Positions 38,217-51,219 of a DNA stretch of 64,000 bases are shown in pieces. Below the pieces are notes generated by a model. That model saw nothing but the letters and a program-made list of their open reading frames with translations. It was not told where the DNA came from and did no database searches. The stretch is from Litoditis marina. Lineage: Eukaryota; Nematoda; Chromadorea; Rhabditida; Rhabditidae. Within the stretch, counting starts at the first letter, position 1. Every line of letters begins with the position of its first letter. The translations under genes were made by a program, and so were the position numbers. Location: contig CAXIWQ010000043.1 in assembly GCA_964036275.1 (NCBI GenBank), forward strand, positions 1-64,000, given 5' to 3'.

Positions 38217-40806
38217 CAGCTACAGGAAAAAGGTTATACGGCTATCAAATATGTTGCTCCCAGCTACAAAAACCTAATACGACTATCTATTCTGTGGCGC
38301 ACAGCCACAAAATACGAATTAACGCGGTTATCGACTCTTTGCCTTGCAGCTACAAAGAACAGTTCATACGGCTATCAAATCTGTTGCTCCCAGCTACAAA
38401 AACCTAATACGACAATCTATTCTGTGGCGCACAGCCACAAAATACGAATTATCGCGGTTATCGACTTGTTGGCTTGCAGCTACAGAGAAAAGTTCATACG
38501 GCTATCAAGTCTGTTGCTCCCAGCTACAAAAACCTGATACGACAATCTATTCTGTGGCGCACAGCCACAAAAGACAAATTAACGCGGTTATTACCTCTTT
38601 GCCTTGCAGCTACAGAAAAAAATTCATACGGCTATCAAGTCTGTTGCTCCCAGCTACGAAAACCTAATACGACTTTATATTCTGTGGCGCACAGCCACAA
38701 AAGACAAATTAACGCGGTTATTGACTCTTTGCCGTGCAGCTACAGGAAAAAGGTTATACGGCTATCAAGTATGTTGCTCCCAGCTAAAAAAACCTAATAC
38801 GACTATCTATTCTGTGGCGCACAGCCACAAAATACGAATTAACGCGGTTATCGACTCTTTGCCTTGCAGCTACAGAGAACAGTTCATACGGCTATCAAGT
38901 CTGTTGCTCCCAGCTACAAACACCTAATACGACTATATATTCTGTGGCGCACAGCCACAAAAGACGAATTAACGCGGTTATTGACTCTTTGCCTCGCAGT
39001 TACAGAAAATATTTCATACGGCTATCAAATCTGTTGCTCCCAGCTACAAAAACCTAATACGACAATCTATTCTGTGGCGCACAGCCACAAAAGGCAAATT
39101 AACGCGGTTATTGACTCTTTGCCTTGCAGCTACAGAAAAAAAATCATACGGCTATCAAGTCTGTTGCTCCCAGCTACGAAAACCTAATACGACTTTATAT
39201 TCTGTGGCGCACAGCCACAAAACACGAAATATCGCGGTTATCGACTTGTTGGCTTGCAGCTACAGAGAAAAGTTCATACGGCTATCAAGTCTGTTGCTCC
39301 CAGCTACAAAAACCTGATACGACAATCTATTCTGTGGCGCACAGCCACAAAAGACAAACTAACGCGGTTATTACCTCTTTGCCTTGCAGCTACAGAAAAA
39401 AGTTCATACGGCTATCAAGTCTGTTGCTCCCAGCTACGAAAACCTAATACGACTTTATATTCTGTGGCGCACAGCCACAAAAGACAAATTAACGCGGTTA
39501 TTGACTCTTTGCCTTGCAGCTACAGAAAAAAAAATCATACGGCTATCAAGTCTGTTGCTCCCAGCTACGAAAACCTAATACGACTTTATATTCTGTGGCG
39601 CACAGCCACAAAACACGAAATATCGCGGTTATCGACTTGTTGGCTTGCAGCTACAGAGAAAAGTTCATACGGCTATCAAGTCTGTTGCTCCCAGCTACAA
39701 AAACCTGATACGACAATCTATTCTGTGGCGCACAGCCACAAAAGACAAATTAACGCGGTTATTACCTCTTTGCCTTGCAGCTACAGAAAAAAGTTCGTAC
39801 GGCTATCAAGTCTGTTGCTCCCAGCTACGAAAACCTAATACGACTTTATATTCTGTGGCGCACAGCCACAAAATACGAATTAACGCGGTTATCGACTCTT
39901 TGCCTTGCAGCTACAAAGAACAGTTCATACGGCTATCAAATCTGTTGCTCCCAGCTACAAAAACCTAATACGACAATCTATTCTGTGGCGCACAGCCACA
40001 AAATACGAATTATCGCGGTTATCGACTTGTTGGCTTGCAGCTACAGAGCTACGGCTATCAAGTCTGTTGCTCCCAGCTACAAAAACCTGATACGACAATC
40101 TATTCTGTGGCGCACAGCCACAAAAGACAAATTAACGCGGTTATTACCTCTTTGCCTTGCAGCTACAGAAAAAAATCCATACGGCTATCAAGTCTGTTGC
40201 TCCCAGCTACGAAAACCTAATACGACTTTATATTCTGTGGCGCACAGCCACAAAAGACAAATTAACGCGGTTATTGACTCTTTGCCGTGCAGCTACAGGA
40301 AAAAGGTTATACGGCTATCAAGTATGTTGCTCCCAGCTAAAAAAACCTAATACGACAATCTATTCTGTGGCGCACAGCCACAAAAGACAAATTAACGCGG
40401 TTATTACCTCTTTGCCTTGCAGCTACAGAAAAAAGTTCATACGGCTATCAAGTCTGTTGCTCCCAGCTACGAAAACCTAATACGACTTTATATTCTGTGG
40501 CGCACAGCCACAAAAGACAAATTAACGCGGTTATTACCTCTTTGCCTTGCAGCTACAGAAAAAAGTTCATACGGCTATCAAGTCTGTTGCTCCCAGCTAC
40601 AAAAACCTGATACGACAATCTATTCTGTGGCGCACAGCCACAAAAGACGAATTAACGCGGTTATTACCTCTTTGCCTTGCAGCTACAGAAAAAAGTTCAT
40701 ACGGCTATCAAGTCTGTTGCTCCCAGCTACAAAAACCTAATACGACTTTATATTCTGTGGCGCACAGCCACAAAAGACAAATTAACGCGGTTATTGACTC
40801 TTTGCC
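38214..40806 (+). repeat. HOR phase C3 (about 2593 bp, 20 monomers)
   Basis: Matches C4 at an offset of 2593 bp over most of its length. It carries the eight-base net loss at 40049 that is shared with 42900 in C4 (offset 2851 bp), and AGTTCGTACGG near 39794. Confidence 0.78.
38288..38314. other. Extended dyad in a TATC-type monomer
   Basis: In monomers where U2 ends CTATTC and U3 continues AAAATACG, the arms lengthen to TATTCTGTGGC and GCCACAAAATA around the loop GCACA. Ten of eleven positions pair, with the single C/A mismatch at 38292/38310. This longer form appears in many monomers of this type, for example near 35828 and 40886. Confidence 0.6.
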
Positions 40807-43657
40807 GTGCAGCTACAGGAAAAAGGTTATACGGCTATCAAATATGTTGCTCCCAGCTACAAAAACCTAATACGACTATCTATTCTGTGGCGCACAGCCA
40901 CAAAATACGAATTAACGCGGTTATCGACTCTTTGCCTTGCAGCTACAAAGAACAGTTCATACGGCTATCAAATCTGTTGCTCCCAGCTACAAAAACCTAA
41001 TACGACAATCTATTCTGTGGCGCACAGCCACAAAATACGAATTATCGCGGTTATCGACTTGTTGGCTTGCAGCTACAGAGAAAAGTTCATACGGCTATCA
41101 AGTCTGTTGCTCCCAGCTACAAAAACCTGATACGACAATCTATTCTGTGGCGCACAGCCACAAAAGACAAATTAACGCGGTTATTACCTCTTTGCCTTGC
41201 AGCTACAGAAAAAAATTCATACGGCTATCAAGTCTGTTGCTCCCAGCTACGAAAACCTAATACGACTTTATATTCTGTGGCGCACAGCCACAAAAGACAA
41301 ATTAACGCGGTTATTGACTCTTTGCCGTGCAGCTACAGGAAAAAGGTTATACGGCTATCAAGTATGTTGCTCCCAGCTAAAAAAACCTAATACGACTATC
41401 TATTCTGTGGCGCACAGCCACAAAATACGAATTAACGCGGTTATCGACTCTTTGCCTTGCAGCTACAGAGAACAGTTCATACGGCTATCAAGTCTGTTGC
41501 TCCCAGCTACAAAAACCTAATACGACTATATATTCTGTGGCGCACAGCCACAAAAGACGAATTAACGCGGTTATTGACTCTTTGCCTCGCAGTTACAGAA
41601 AATATTTCATACGGCTATCAAATCTGTTGCTCCCAGCTACAAAAACCTAATACGACAATCTATTCTGTGGCGCACAGCCACAAAAGACAAATTAACGCGG
41701 TTATTGACTCTTTGCCTTGCAGCTACAGAAAAAAAAATCATACGGCTATCAAGTCTGTTGCTCCCAGCTACGAAAACCTAATACGACTTTATATTCTGTG
41801 GCGCACAGCCACAAAACACGAAATATCGCGGTTATCGACTTGTTGGCTTGCAGCTACAGAGAAAAGTTCATACGGCTATCAAGTCTGTTGCTCCCAGCTA
41901 CAAAAACCTGATACGACAATCTATTCTGTGGCGCACAGCCACAAAAGACAAATTAACGCGGTTATTACCTCTTTGCCTTGCAGCTACAGAAAAAAGTTCA
42001 TACGGCTATCAAGTCTGTTGCTCCCAGCTACGAAAACCTAATACGACTTTATATTCTGTGGCGCACAGCCACAAAAGACAAATTAACGCGGTTATTGACT
42101 CTTTGCCTTGCAGCTACAGAAAAAAAATCATACGGCTATCAAGTCTGTTGCTCCCAGCTACGAAAACCTAATACGACTTTATATTCTGTGGCGCACAGCC
42201 ACAAAACACGAAATATCGCGGTTATCGACTTGTTGGCTTGCAGCTACAGAGAAAAGTTCATACGGCTATCAAGTCTGTTGCTCCCAGCTACAAAAACCTG
42301 ATACGACAATCTATTATGTGGCGCACAGCCACAAAAGACAAATTAACGCGGTTATTACCTCTTTGCCTTGCAGCTACAGAAAAAAGTTCGTACGGCTATC
42401 AAGTCTGTTGCTCCCAGCTACGAAAACCTAATACGACTTTATATTCTGTGGCGCACAGCCACAAAAGACAAATTAACGCGGTTATTGACTCTTTGCCGTG
42501 CAGCTACAGGAAAAAGGTTATACGGCTATCAAGTATGTTGCTCCCAGCTACAAAAACCTAATACGACTATCTATTCTGTGGCGCACAGCCACAAAATACG
42601 AATTGACGCGGTTATCGACTCTTTGCTTGCAGCTACAGAGAATATTTCATACGGCTATCAAATCTGTTGCTCCCAGCTACAAAAACCTAATACGACAATC
42701 TATTCTGTGGCGCACAGCCACAAAAACAAATTATCGCGGTTATCGACTTGTTGGCTTGCAGCTACAGAGAAAAGTTCATACGGCTATCAAATCTGTTGCT
42801 CCCAGCTACAAAAACCTAATACGACAATCTATTCTGTGGCGCACAGCCACAAAATACGAATTATCGCGGTTATCGACTTGTTGGCTTGCAGCTACAGAGC
42901 TACGGCTATCAAGTCTGTTGCTCCCAGCTACAAAAACCTGATACGACAATCTATTCTGTGGCGCACAGCCACAAAAGACAAATTAACGCGGTTATTACCT
43001 CTTTGCCTTGCAGCTACAGAAAAAAATTCATACGGCTATCAAGTCTGTTGCTCCCAGCTACGAAAACCTAATACGACTTTATATTCTGTAGCGCACAGCC
43101 ACAAAAGACAAATTAACGCGGTTATTGACTCTTTGCCGTGCAGCTACAGGAAAAAGGTTATACGGCTATCAAGTATGTTGCTCCCAGCTAAAAAAACCTA
43201 ATACGACAATCTATTCTGTGGCGCACAGCCACAAAAGACAAATTAACGCGGTTATTACCTCTTTGCCTTGCAGCTACAGAAAAAAGTTCATACGGCTATC
43301 AAGTCTGTTGCTCCCAGCTACGAAAACCTAATACGACTTTATATTCTGTGGCGCAAAGCCACAAAAGACAAATTAACGCGGTTATTACCTCTTTGCCTTG
43401 CAGCTACAGAAAAAAGTTCATACGGCTATCAAGTCTGTTGCTCCCAGCTACAAAAACCTGATACGACAATCTATTCTGTGGCGCACAGCCACAAAAGACA
43501 AATTAACGCGGTTATTACCTCTTTGCCTTGCAGCTACAGAAAAAAGTTCATACGGCTATCAAGTCTGTTGCTCCCAGCTACAAAAACCTAATACGACTTT
43601 ATATTCTGTGGCGCACAGCCACAAAAGACAAATTAACGCGGTTATTGACTCTTTGCC
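40807..43657 (+). repeat. HOR phase C4 (about 2851 bp, 22 monomers)
   Basis: Offset to C5 is 2850-2851 bp. AGTTCGTACGG recurs near 42387. It has private AATCTATTATGTGG near 42310 and TTTGCTTGCAG near 42623. Confidence 0.78.
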
Positions 43658-45886
43658 GTGCAGCTACAGGAAAAAGGTTATACGGCTATCAAATATGTTG
43701 CTCCCAGCTACAAAAACCTAATACGACTATCTATTCTGTGGCGCACAGCCACAAAATACGAATTAACGCGGTTATCGACTCTTTGCCTTGCAGCTACAAA
43801 GAACAGTTCATACGGCTATCAAATCTGTTGCTCCCAGCTACAAAAACCTAATACGACAATCTATTCTGTGGCGCACAGCCACAAAATACGAATTATCGCG
43901 GTTATCGACTTGTTGGCTTGCAGCTACAGAGAAAAGTTCATACGGCTATCAAGTCTGTTGCTCCCAGCTACAAAAACCTGATACGACAATCTATTCTGTG
44001 GCGCACAGCCACAAAAGACAAATTAACGCGGTTATTACCTCTTTGCCTTGCAGCTACAGAAAAAAATTCATACGGCTATCAAGTCTGTTGCTCCCAGCTA
44101 CGAAAACCTAATACGACTTTATATTCTGTGGCGCACAGCCACAAAAGACAAATTAACGCGGTTATTGACTCTTTGCCGTGCAGCTACAGGAAAAAGGTTA
44201 TACGGCTATCAAGTATGTTGCTCCCGCTAAAAAAACCTAATACGACTATCTATTCTGTGGCGCACAGCCACAAAATACGAATTAACGCGGTTATCGACTC
44301 TTTGCCTTGCAGCTACAGAGAACAGTTCATACGGCTATCAAGTCTGTTGCTCCCAGCTACAAAAACCTAATACGACTATATATTCTGTGGCGCACAGCCA
44401 CAAAAGACGAATTAACGCGGTTATTGACTCTTTGCCTCGCAGTTACAGAAAATATTTCATACGGCTATCAAATCTGTTGCTCCCAGCTACAAAAACCTGA
44501 TACGACAATCTATTCTGTGGCGCACAGCCACAAAAGACAAATTAACGCGGTTATTGACTCTTTGCCTTGCAGCTACAGAAAAAAAATCATACGGCTATCA
44601 AGTCTGTTGCTCCCAGCTACGAAAACCTAATACGACTTTATATTCTGTGGCGCACAGCCACAAAACACGAAATATCGCGGTTATCGACTTGTTGGCTTGC
44701 AGCTACAGAGAAAAGTTCATACGGCTATCAAGTCTGTTGCTCCCAGCTACAAAAACTGATACGACAATCTATTCTGTGGCGCACAGCCACAAAAGACAAA
44801 TTAACGCGGTTATTACCTCTTTGCCTTGCAGCTACAGAAAAAAGTTCATACGGCTATCAAGTCTGTTGCTCCCAGCTACGAAACCTAATACGACTTTATA
44901 TTCTGTGGCGCACAGCCACAAAAGACAAATTAACGCGGTTATTGACTCTTTGCCTTGCAGCTACAGAAAAAAATCATACGGCTATCAAGTCTGTTGCTCC
45001 CAGCTACGAAAACCTAATACGACTTTATATTCTGTGGCGCACAGCCACAAAACACGAAATATCGCGGTTATCGACTTGTTGGCTTGCAGCTACAGAGAAA
45101 TTGGCTTGCAGCTACAGAGAAAAGTTCATACGGCTATCAAGTCTGTTGCTCCCAGCTACAAAAACCTGATACGACAATCTATTCTGTGGCGCACAGCCAC
45201 AAAAGACAAATTAACGCGGTTATTACCTCTTTGCCTTGCAGCTACAGAAAAAAGTTCGTACGGCTATCAAGTCTGTTGCTCCCAGCTACGAAAACCTAAT
45301 ACGACTTTATATTCTGTGGCGCACAGCCACAAAAGACAAATTAACGCGGTTATTGACTCTTTGCCGTGCAGCTACAGGAAAAAGGTTATACGGCTATCAA
45401 GTATGTTGCTCCCAGCTACAAAAACCTAATACGACTATCTATTCTGTGGCGCACAGCCACAAAATACGAATTGACGCGGTTATCGACTCTTTGCCTTGCA
45501 GCTACAGAGAATATTTCATACGGCTATCAAATCTGTTGCTCCCAGCTACAAAAACCTAATACGACAATCTATTCTGTGGCGCACAGCCACAAAAACAAAT
45601 TATCGCGGTTATCGACTTGTTGGCTTGCAGCTACAGAGAAAAGTTCATACGGCTATCAAGTCTGTTGCTCCCAGCTACAAAAACCTAATACGACTATATA
45701 TTCTGTGGCGCACAGCCACAAAAGACGAATTAACGCGGTTATTGACTCTTTGCCTCGCAGTTACAGAGAACATTTCATACGGCTATCAAATCTGTTGCTC
45801 CCAGCTACAAAAACCTAATACGACAATCTATTCTGTGGCGCACAGCCACAAAGACGAATTAACGCGGTTATTGACATTTTGACTTG
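43658..45886 (+). repeat. HOR phase C5 (incomplete, ends at the domain boundary)
   Basis: Follows C4 through about 45.7 kb, then runs into the marker monomer at 45874 and the truncated monomer at 45971. Private deletions: CTCCCGCTAAAAAAACC near 44221 and CAAAAACTGATACG near 44750. Confidence 0.72.
45079..45122 (+). repeat. 22 bp direct duplication inside a monomer
   Basis: The stretch from TTGGCTTGCAG to GAGAAA occurs twice in a row, at 45079-45100 and 45101-45122. It is not seen in the equivalent monomers of the other HOR phases, so it is a recent local slip. Confidence 0.93.
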
Positions 45887-45970
45887 CAGCTACAAAAAAA
45901 AATCATACGGCTATCAAGTCTGTTGCTCCCAGCTACAAAAACCTAATACGACTTCATATTCTGTGGCGCA

Positions 45971-46007
45971 CAGCCACAGAATATGAAGCTATCAAATCTG
46001 TTGCTCC
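45971..46007 (+). repeat. Truncated monomer at a satellite domain boundary
   Basis: From the U3 start at 45971 to the next U2 start at 46008 is 37 bp instead of about 89, so about 52 bp is missing. The joint reads CAGCCACAGAATATGAAGC, and the sequence resumes at CTATCAAATCTG. Monomers to the right carry variants scarcely seen to the left: CCCAGATACAAACACC, GCAGTTAAAGAGAAAAG and CCGTAAAGCTAC. Confidence 0.9.
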
Positions 46008-47844
46008 CAGATACAAACACCTAATACGACAATCTATTCTGTGGCGCACAGCCACAAAATACGAATTAACGCGGCTATCGACTTTTTGGCTTGCAGTTAC
46101 AGAGAAAAGTTTATGCGGCTATCAAGTCTGTTGCTCCCAGCTACAAAAACCTAATACGACTTCATATTCTGTGGCGCACAGCCACAAAAGACAAATTAAC
46201 GCGGTTATTGACTCTTTGCCGTAAAGCTACAAAAAAAAGTTTATACGGCTATCAAGTATGTTGCTCCCAGCTACAAAGACCTAACACGACTATATATTCT
46301 GTGGCGCACAGCCACAAAAGACGACTTAACGCGGTTATTGACTCTTTGCCTTGCAGCTACAGAAAAAAGTTCATACGGCTATCAAGTCTGTTGCTCCCAG
46401 ATACAAAAACCTAAGACGACTGTATATTCTGTGGCGCACAGCCACAAAAGACGACTTAACGCGGTTATTGACTCTTTGCCTTGCAGCTACAGAAAAAAGT
46501 TCATACGGCTATCAAGTCTGTTGCTCCCAGCTACAAAAACCTAATACGACAATCTATTTTGTGGCGCACATCCACCAAATACAAATTAACGCGGTTATTG
46601 ACTCTTCGGCTTGCAGTTACAGAAAAAAAACTCATACGGCAATCAAGTCTGTTGCTCCCAACTACAAAAACCTAATACGACTTTATATTCTGTGGCGCAC
46701 AACCACAAAAGACAAATTAACGCGGTTATTGACTCTTTGCCTTGCAGCTACAGAAAAAAGTTTATACGGCTATCAAGTCTGTTGCTCCCAGCTACAAAAA
46801 CCTAATACGATTATCTATTCTGTGGCGCACAGCCACGAAATACGAATTAACGCGGTTATCGACTCTTCGGCTTGCAGTTACAGAAAAAAAACTCATACGG
46901 CAATCAAGTCTGTTGCTCCCAACTACAAAAACCTAATACAACTATCTTTTCTGTGGCACACAGCCGCAAAATACGAATTAACGCGGTTATTGACTCTTTG
47001 CCTTGCAGCTACAGAGAACATTTCATACGGCTATCAAATCTGTTGCTCCCAGCTACAAAAACCTAATACGACAATCTATTCTGTGGCGCACAGCCACAAA
47101 GACGAATTAACGCGGTTATTGACATTTTGACTTGCAGCTACAAAAAAAAATCATACGGCTATCAAGTCTGTTGCTCCCAGCTACAAAAACCTAATACGAC
47201 TATATATTCTGTGGCGCACAGCCACAAAAGACGAATTAACGCGGTTATTGACTCTTTGCCTCGCAGTTACAGAGAATATTTCATACGGCTATCGAATCTG
47301 TTGCTCCCAGCTACAAACACCTAATACGACAATCTATTCTGTGGCGCACAGCCACAAAATACGAATTAACGCGGTTATCGACTTTTTGGCTTGCAGTTAA
47401 AGAGAAAAGTTCATACGGCTATCAAATCTGTTGCTCCCAGATACAAAAACCTAATACGACTATATATTCTGTGGCGCACAGCCACAAAATACGAATTAAC
47501 GCGGCTATCGACTTTTTGGCTTGCAGTTACAGAGAAAAGTTTATGCGGCTATCAAGTCTGTTGCTCCCAGCTACAAAAACCTAATACGACTTCATATTCT
47601 GTGGCGCACAGCCACAAAAGACAAATTAACGCGGTTATCGACTTTTTGGCTTGCAGTTAAAGAGAAAAGTTCATACGGCTATCAAATCTGTTGCTCCCAG
47701 ATACAAACACCTAATACGACAATCTATTCTGTGGCGCACAGCCACAAAATACGAATTAACGCGGCTATCGACTTTTTGGCTTGCAGTTACAGAGAAAAGT
47801 TTATGCGGCTATCAAGTCTGTTGCTCCCAGCTACAAAAACCTAA
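46008..47844 (+). repeat. Right-hand domain, first 13-mer HOR
   Basis: Equivalent sites recur 1689-1690 bp later (46091 and 47781, 46351 and 48041, 46872 and 48561, 47122 and 48811). Domain-specific forms include CTTCGGCTTGCAG, CATACGGCAATCAAG, CTCCCAACTAC, ACATCCACCAAATAC and AGCTACAAAGACCTAACACG. Confidence 0.8.
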
Positions 47845-50800
47845 TACGACTTCATATTCTGTGGCGCACAGCCACAAAAGACAAATTAACGCGGTTATTG
47901 ACTCTTTGCCGTAAAGCTACAAAAAAAAGTTTATACGGCTATCAAGTATGTTGCTCCCAGCTACAAAGACCTAACACGACTATATATTCTGTGGCGCACA
48001 GCCACAAAAGACGACTTAACGCGGTTATTGACTCTTTGCCTTGCAGCTACAGAAAAAAGTTCATACGGCTATCAAGTCTGTTGCTCCCAGATACAAAAAC
48101 CTAAGACGACTGTATATTCTGTGGCGCACAGCCACAAAAGACGACTTAACGCGGTTATTGACTCTTTGCCTTGCAGCTACAGAAAAAAGTTCATACGGCT
48201 ATCAAGTCTGTTGCTCCCAGCTACAAAAACCTAATACGACAATCTATTTTGTGGCGCACATCCACCAAATACAAATTAACGCGGTTATTGACTCTTTGCC
48301 TTGCACCTACAGAAAAAAACTCATACGGCAATCAAGTCTGTTGCTCCCAACTACAAAAACCTAATACAACTATCTTTTCTGTGGCACACAGCCACAAAAT
48401 ACGAATTAACGCGGTTATTGACTCTTTGCCTTGCAGCTACAGAAAAAAGTTTATACGGCTATCAAGTCTGTTGCTCCCAGCTACAAAAACCTAATACGAT
48501 TATCTATTCTGTGGCGCACAGCCACGAAATACGAATTAACGCGGTTATCGACTCTTCGGCTTGCAGTTACAGAAAAAAAACTCATACGGCAATCAAGTCT
48601 GTTGCTCCCAACTACAAAAACCTAATACAACTATCTTTTCTGTGGCACACAGCCGCAAAATACGAATTAACGCGGTTATTGACTCTTTGCCTTGCAGCTA
48701 CAGAGAACATTTCATACGGCTATCAAATCTGTTGCTCCCAGCTACAAAAACCTAATACGACAATCTATTCTGTGGCGCACAGCCACAAAGACGAATTAAC
48801 GCGGTTATTGACATTTTGACTTGCAGCTAAAAAAAAAAATCATACGGCTATCAAGTCTGTTGCTCCCAGCTACAAAACCTAATACGACTATATATTCTGT
48901 GGCGCACAGCCACAAAAGACGAATTAACGCGGTTATTGACTCTTTGCCTCGCAGTTACAGAGAATATTTCATACGGCTATCGAATCTGTTGCTCCCAGAT
49001 ACAAACACCTAATACGACAATCTATTCTGTGGCGCACAGCCACAAAATACGAATTAACGCGGTTATCGACTTTTTGGCTTGCAGTTAAAGAGAAAAGTTC
49101 ATACGGCTATCAAATCTGTTGCTCCCAGATACAAACACCTAATACGACAATCTATTCTGTGGCGCACAGCCACAAAATACGAATTAACGCGGCTATCGAC
49201 TTTTTGGCTTGCAGTTACAGAGAAAAGTTTATGCGGCTATCAAGTCTGTTGCTCCCAGCTACAAAAACCTAATACGACTTCATATTCTGTGGCGCACAGC
49301 CACAAAAGACAAATTAACGCGGTTATTGACTCTTTGCCGTAAAGCTACAAAAAAAAGTTTATACGGCTATCAAGTATGTTGCTCCCAGCTACAAAGACCT
49401 AACACGACTATATATTCTGTGGCGCACAGCCACAAAAGACGACTTAACGCGGTTATTGACTCTTTGCCTTGCAGCTACAGAAAAAAGTTCATACGGCTAT
49501 CAAGTCTGTTGCTCCCAGATACAAAAACCTAAGACGACTGTATATTCTGTTGCGCACAGCCACAAAAGACGACTTAACGCGGTTATTGACTCTTTGCCTT
49601 GCAGCTACAGAAAAAAGTTCATACGGCTATCAAGTCTGTTGCTCCCAGCTACAAAAACCTAATACGACAATCTATTTTGTGGCGCACATCCACCAAATAC
49701 AAATTAACGCGGTTATTGACTCTTTGCCTTGCACCTACAGAAAAAAAATCATACGGCTATCAAGTCTGTTGCTCCCAACTACAAAAACCTAATACGACTT
49801 TATATTCTGTGGCGCACAACCACAAAAGACAAATTAACGCGGTTATTGACTCTTTGCCTTGCAGCTACAGAAAAAAGTTTATACGGCTATCAAGTCTGTT
49901 GCTCCCAGCTACAAAAACCTAATACGATTATCTATTCTGTGGCGCACAGCCACGAAATACGAATTAACGCGGTTATCGACTCTTCGGCTTGCAGTTACAG
50001 AAAAAAAACTCATACGGCAATCAAGTCTGTTGCTCCCAACTACAAAAACCTAATACAACTATCTTTTCTGTGGCACACAGCCACAAAATACGAATTAACG
50101 CGGTTATTGACTCTTTGCCTTGCAGCTACAGAAAAAAGTGTATACGGCTATCAAGTATGTTGCTCCCAGCTAGAAAAACCTAATACGACTTTATGTTCTG
50201 TGGCGCACAGCCACAAAAGACAAATTAACGCGGTTATTGACTCTTTGCCTTGCAGCTACAAAAAAAGTTCATACGGCTATCAAGTGTGTTGCTCCCAGCT
50301 CGAAAAACCCAATACAACTATCTTTTCTGTGGCACACAGCCACAAATTACGAATTAACGCGGTTATCGACTCTTTGCCTTGCAGCTACAGAAAAAAGTTA
50401 TACGGCTATCAAGTCTGTTGCTCCTGGCTACAAAAACCTAATACGACTTTATGTTCTGTGGCGCACAGCCACAAAAGACAAATTAACGCGGTTATTGACT
50501 CTTTGCCTTGCAGCTACAAAAAAAAGTTCATACGGCTATCAAGTACGTTGCTCCCAGCTAGAAAAACCAAATACAACTATCTTTTCTGTGGCACACAGCC
50601 ACAAAAGACGAATTAACGCGGTTATTGACTCTTTGCCTTGCAGCTACAGAAAAAAGTTTATACGGCTATCAAGTCTGTTGCTCCCAGCTACAAAAACCTA
50701 ATACGACTTACTATTCTGTGGCGCACAGCCACAAAAGACAAATTAACGCGGTTATTGACTCTTTACCGTGCAGCTATATAAAAAGTTTATACGGCTATCG

Positions 50801-51219
50801 AGTATGTTGCTCCCAGCTACAAAAACCTAATACGACAATCTATTCCGTGGCGCACAGCCACAAAATACGAATTAACGCGGTTATCGACTCTTTGCCTTGC
50901 AACTACAGAGAACAGTTCATACGGCTATCAAGTCTAATGCTCCCAGATACAAAAACCTAATACGACTATCTATTATGTGGCGCACAGCCACAAAATACGA
51001 ATTAACGCGGTTATCGTCTCTTTGGCTTGCAGCTACAGAGAACAGTTCATACGGCTATCAAATCTGTCGCTCCCAGCTACAAAAACCTAATACGACAATC
51101 TATTCTGTGGCGCACAGCCACAAAACACGAAATATCGCGGTTATCGACTTGTTGGCTTGCAGCTACAGAGAAAAGTTCATACGGCTATCAAGTCTGTTGC
51201 TCCCAGCTACAAAAACCTG
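47845..51219 (+). repeat. 26-mer HOR, copy 1 (3375 bp)
   Basis: Matches 51220-54601 at an offset of 3375-3377 bp. Shared rare forms include TCTGTTGCGCACAG near 49546 and 52921, CAAGTACGTTGC near 50542 and 53917, CTATATAAAAAG near 50775 and 54151, and AAGTCTAATGC near 50932 and 54307. An inner 11-mer offset of 1428 bp (47781 and 49209) shows older structure inside the unit. Confidence 0.9.

Noticed and set aside
42368..43201. Open stretch of 277 codons, and similar ones at 1254-2018, 46351-47130 and 57910-58668
   Set aside because: Same cause: phase shifts inside non-coding tandem repeats. No promoter, intron signal or conserved domain is visible, and the predicted peptides are the monomer translated in rotating frames.
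44554..45429. Open stretch of 291 codons
   Set aside because: It exists because of private indels near 44750, 44881 and 44970 and the 22 bp duplication at 45079. The equivalent sequence in sister HOR phases is closed by stops.
49729..50616. Longest open stretch (295 codons, plus strand), which reads like a repetitive protein
   Set aside because: It is satellite read through several monomers in which small indels happen to avoid the recurrent stops. It starts at TTG rather than ATG, its repeat period is not a multiple of three, the same DNA is read in other frames next door, and there is no sign of codon-level constraint.
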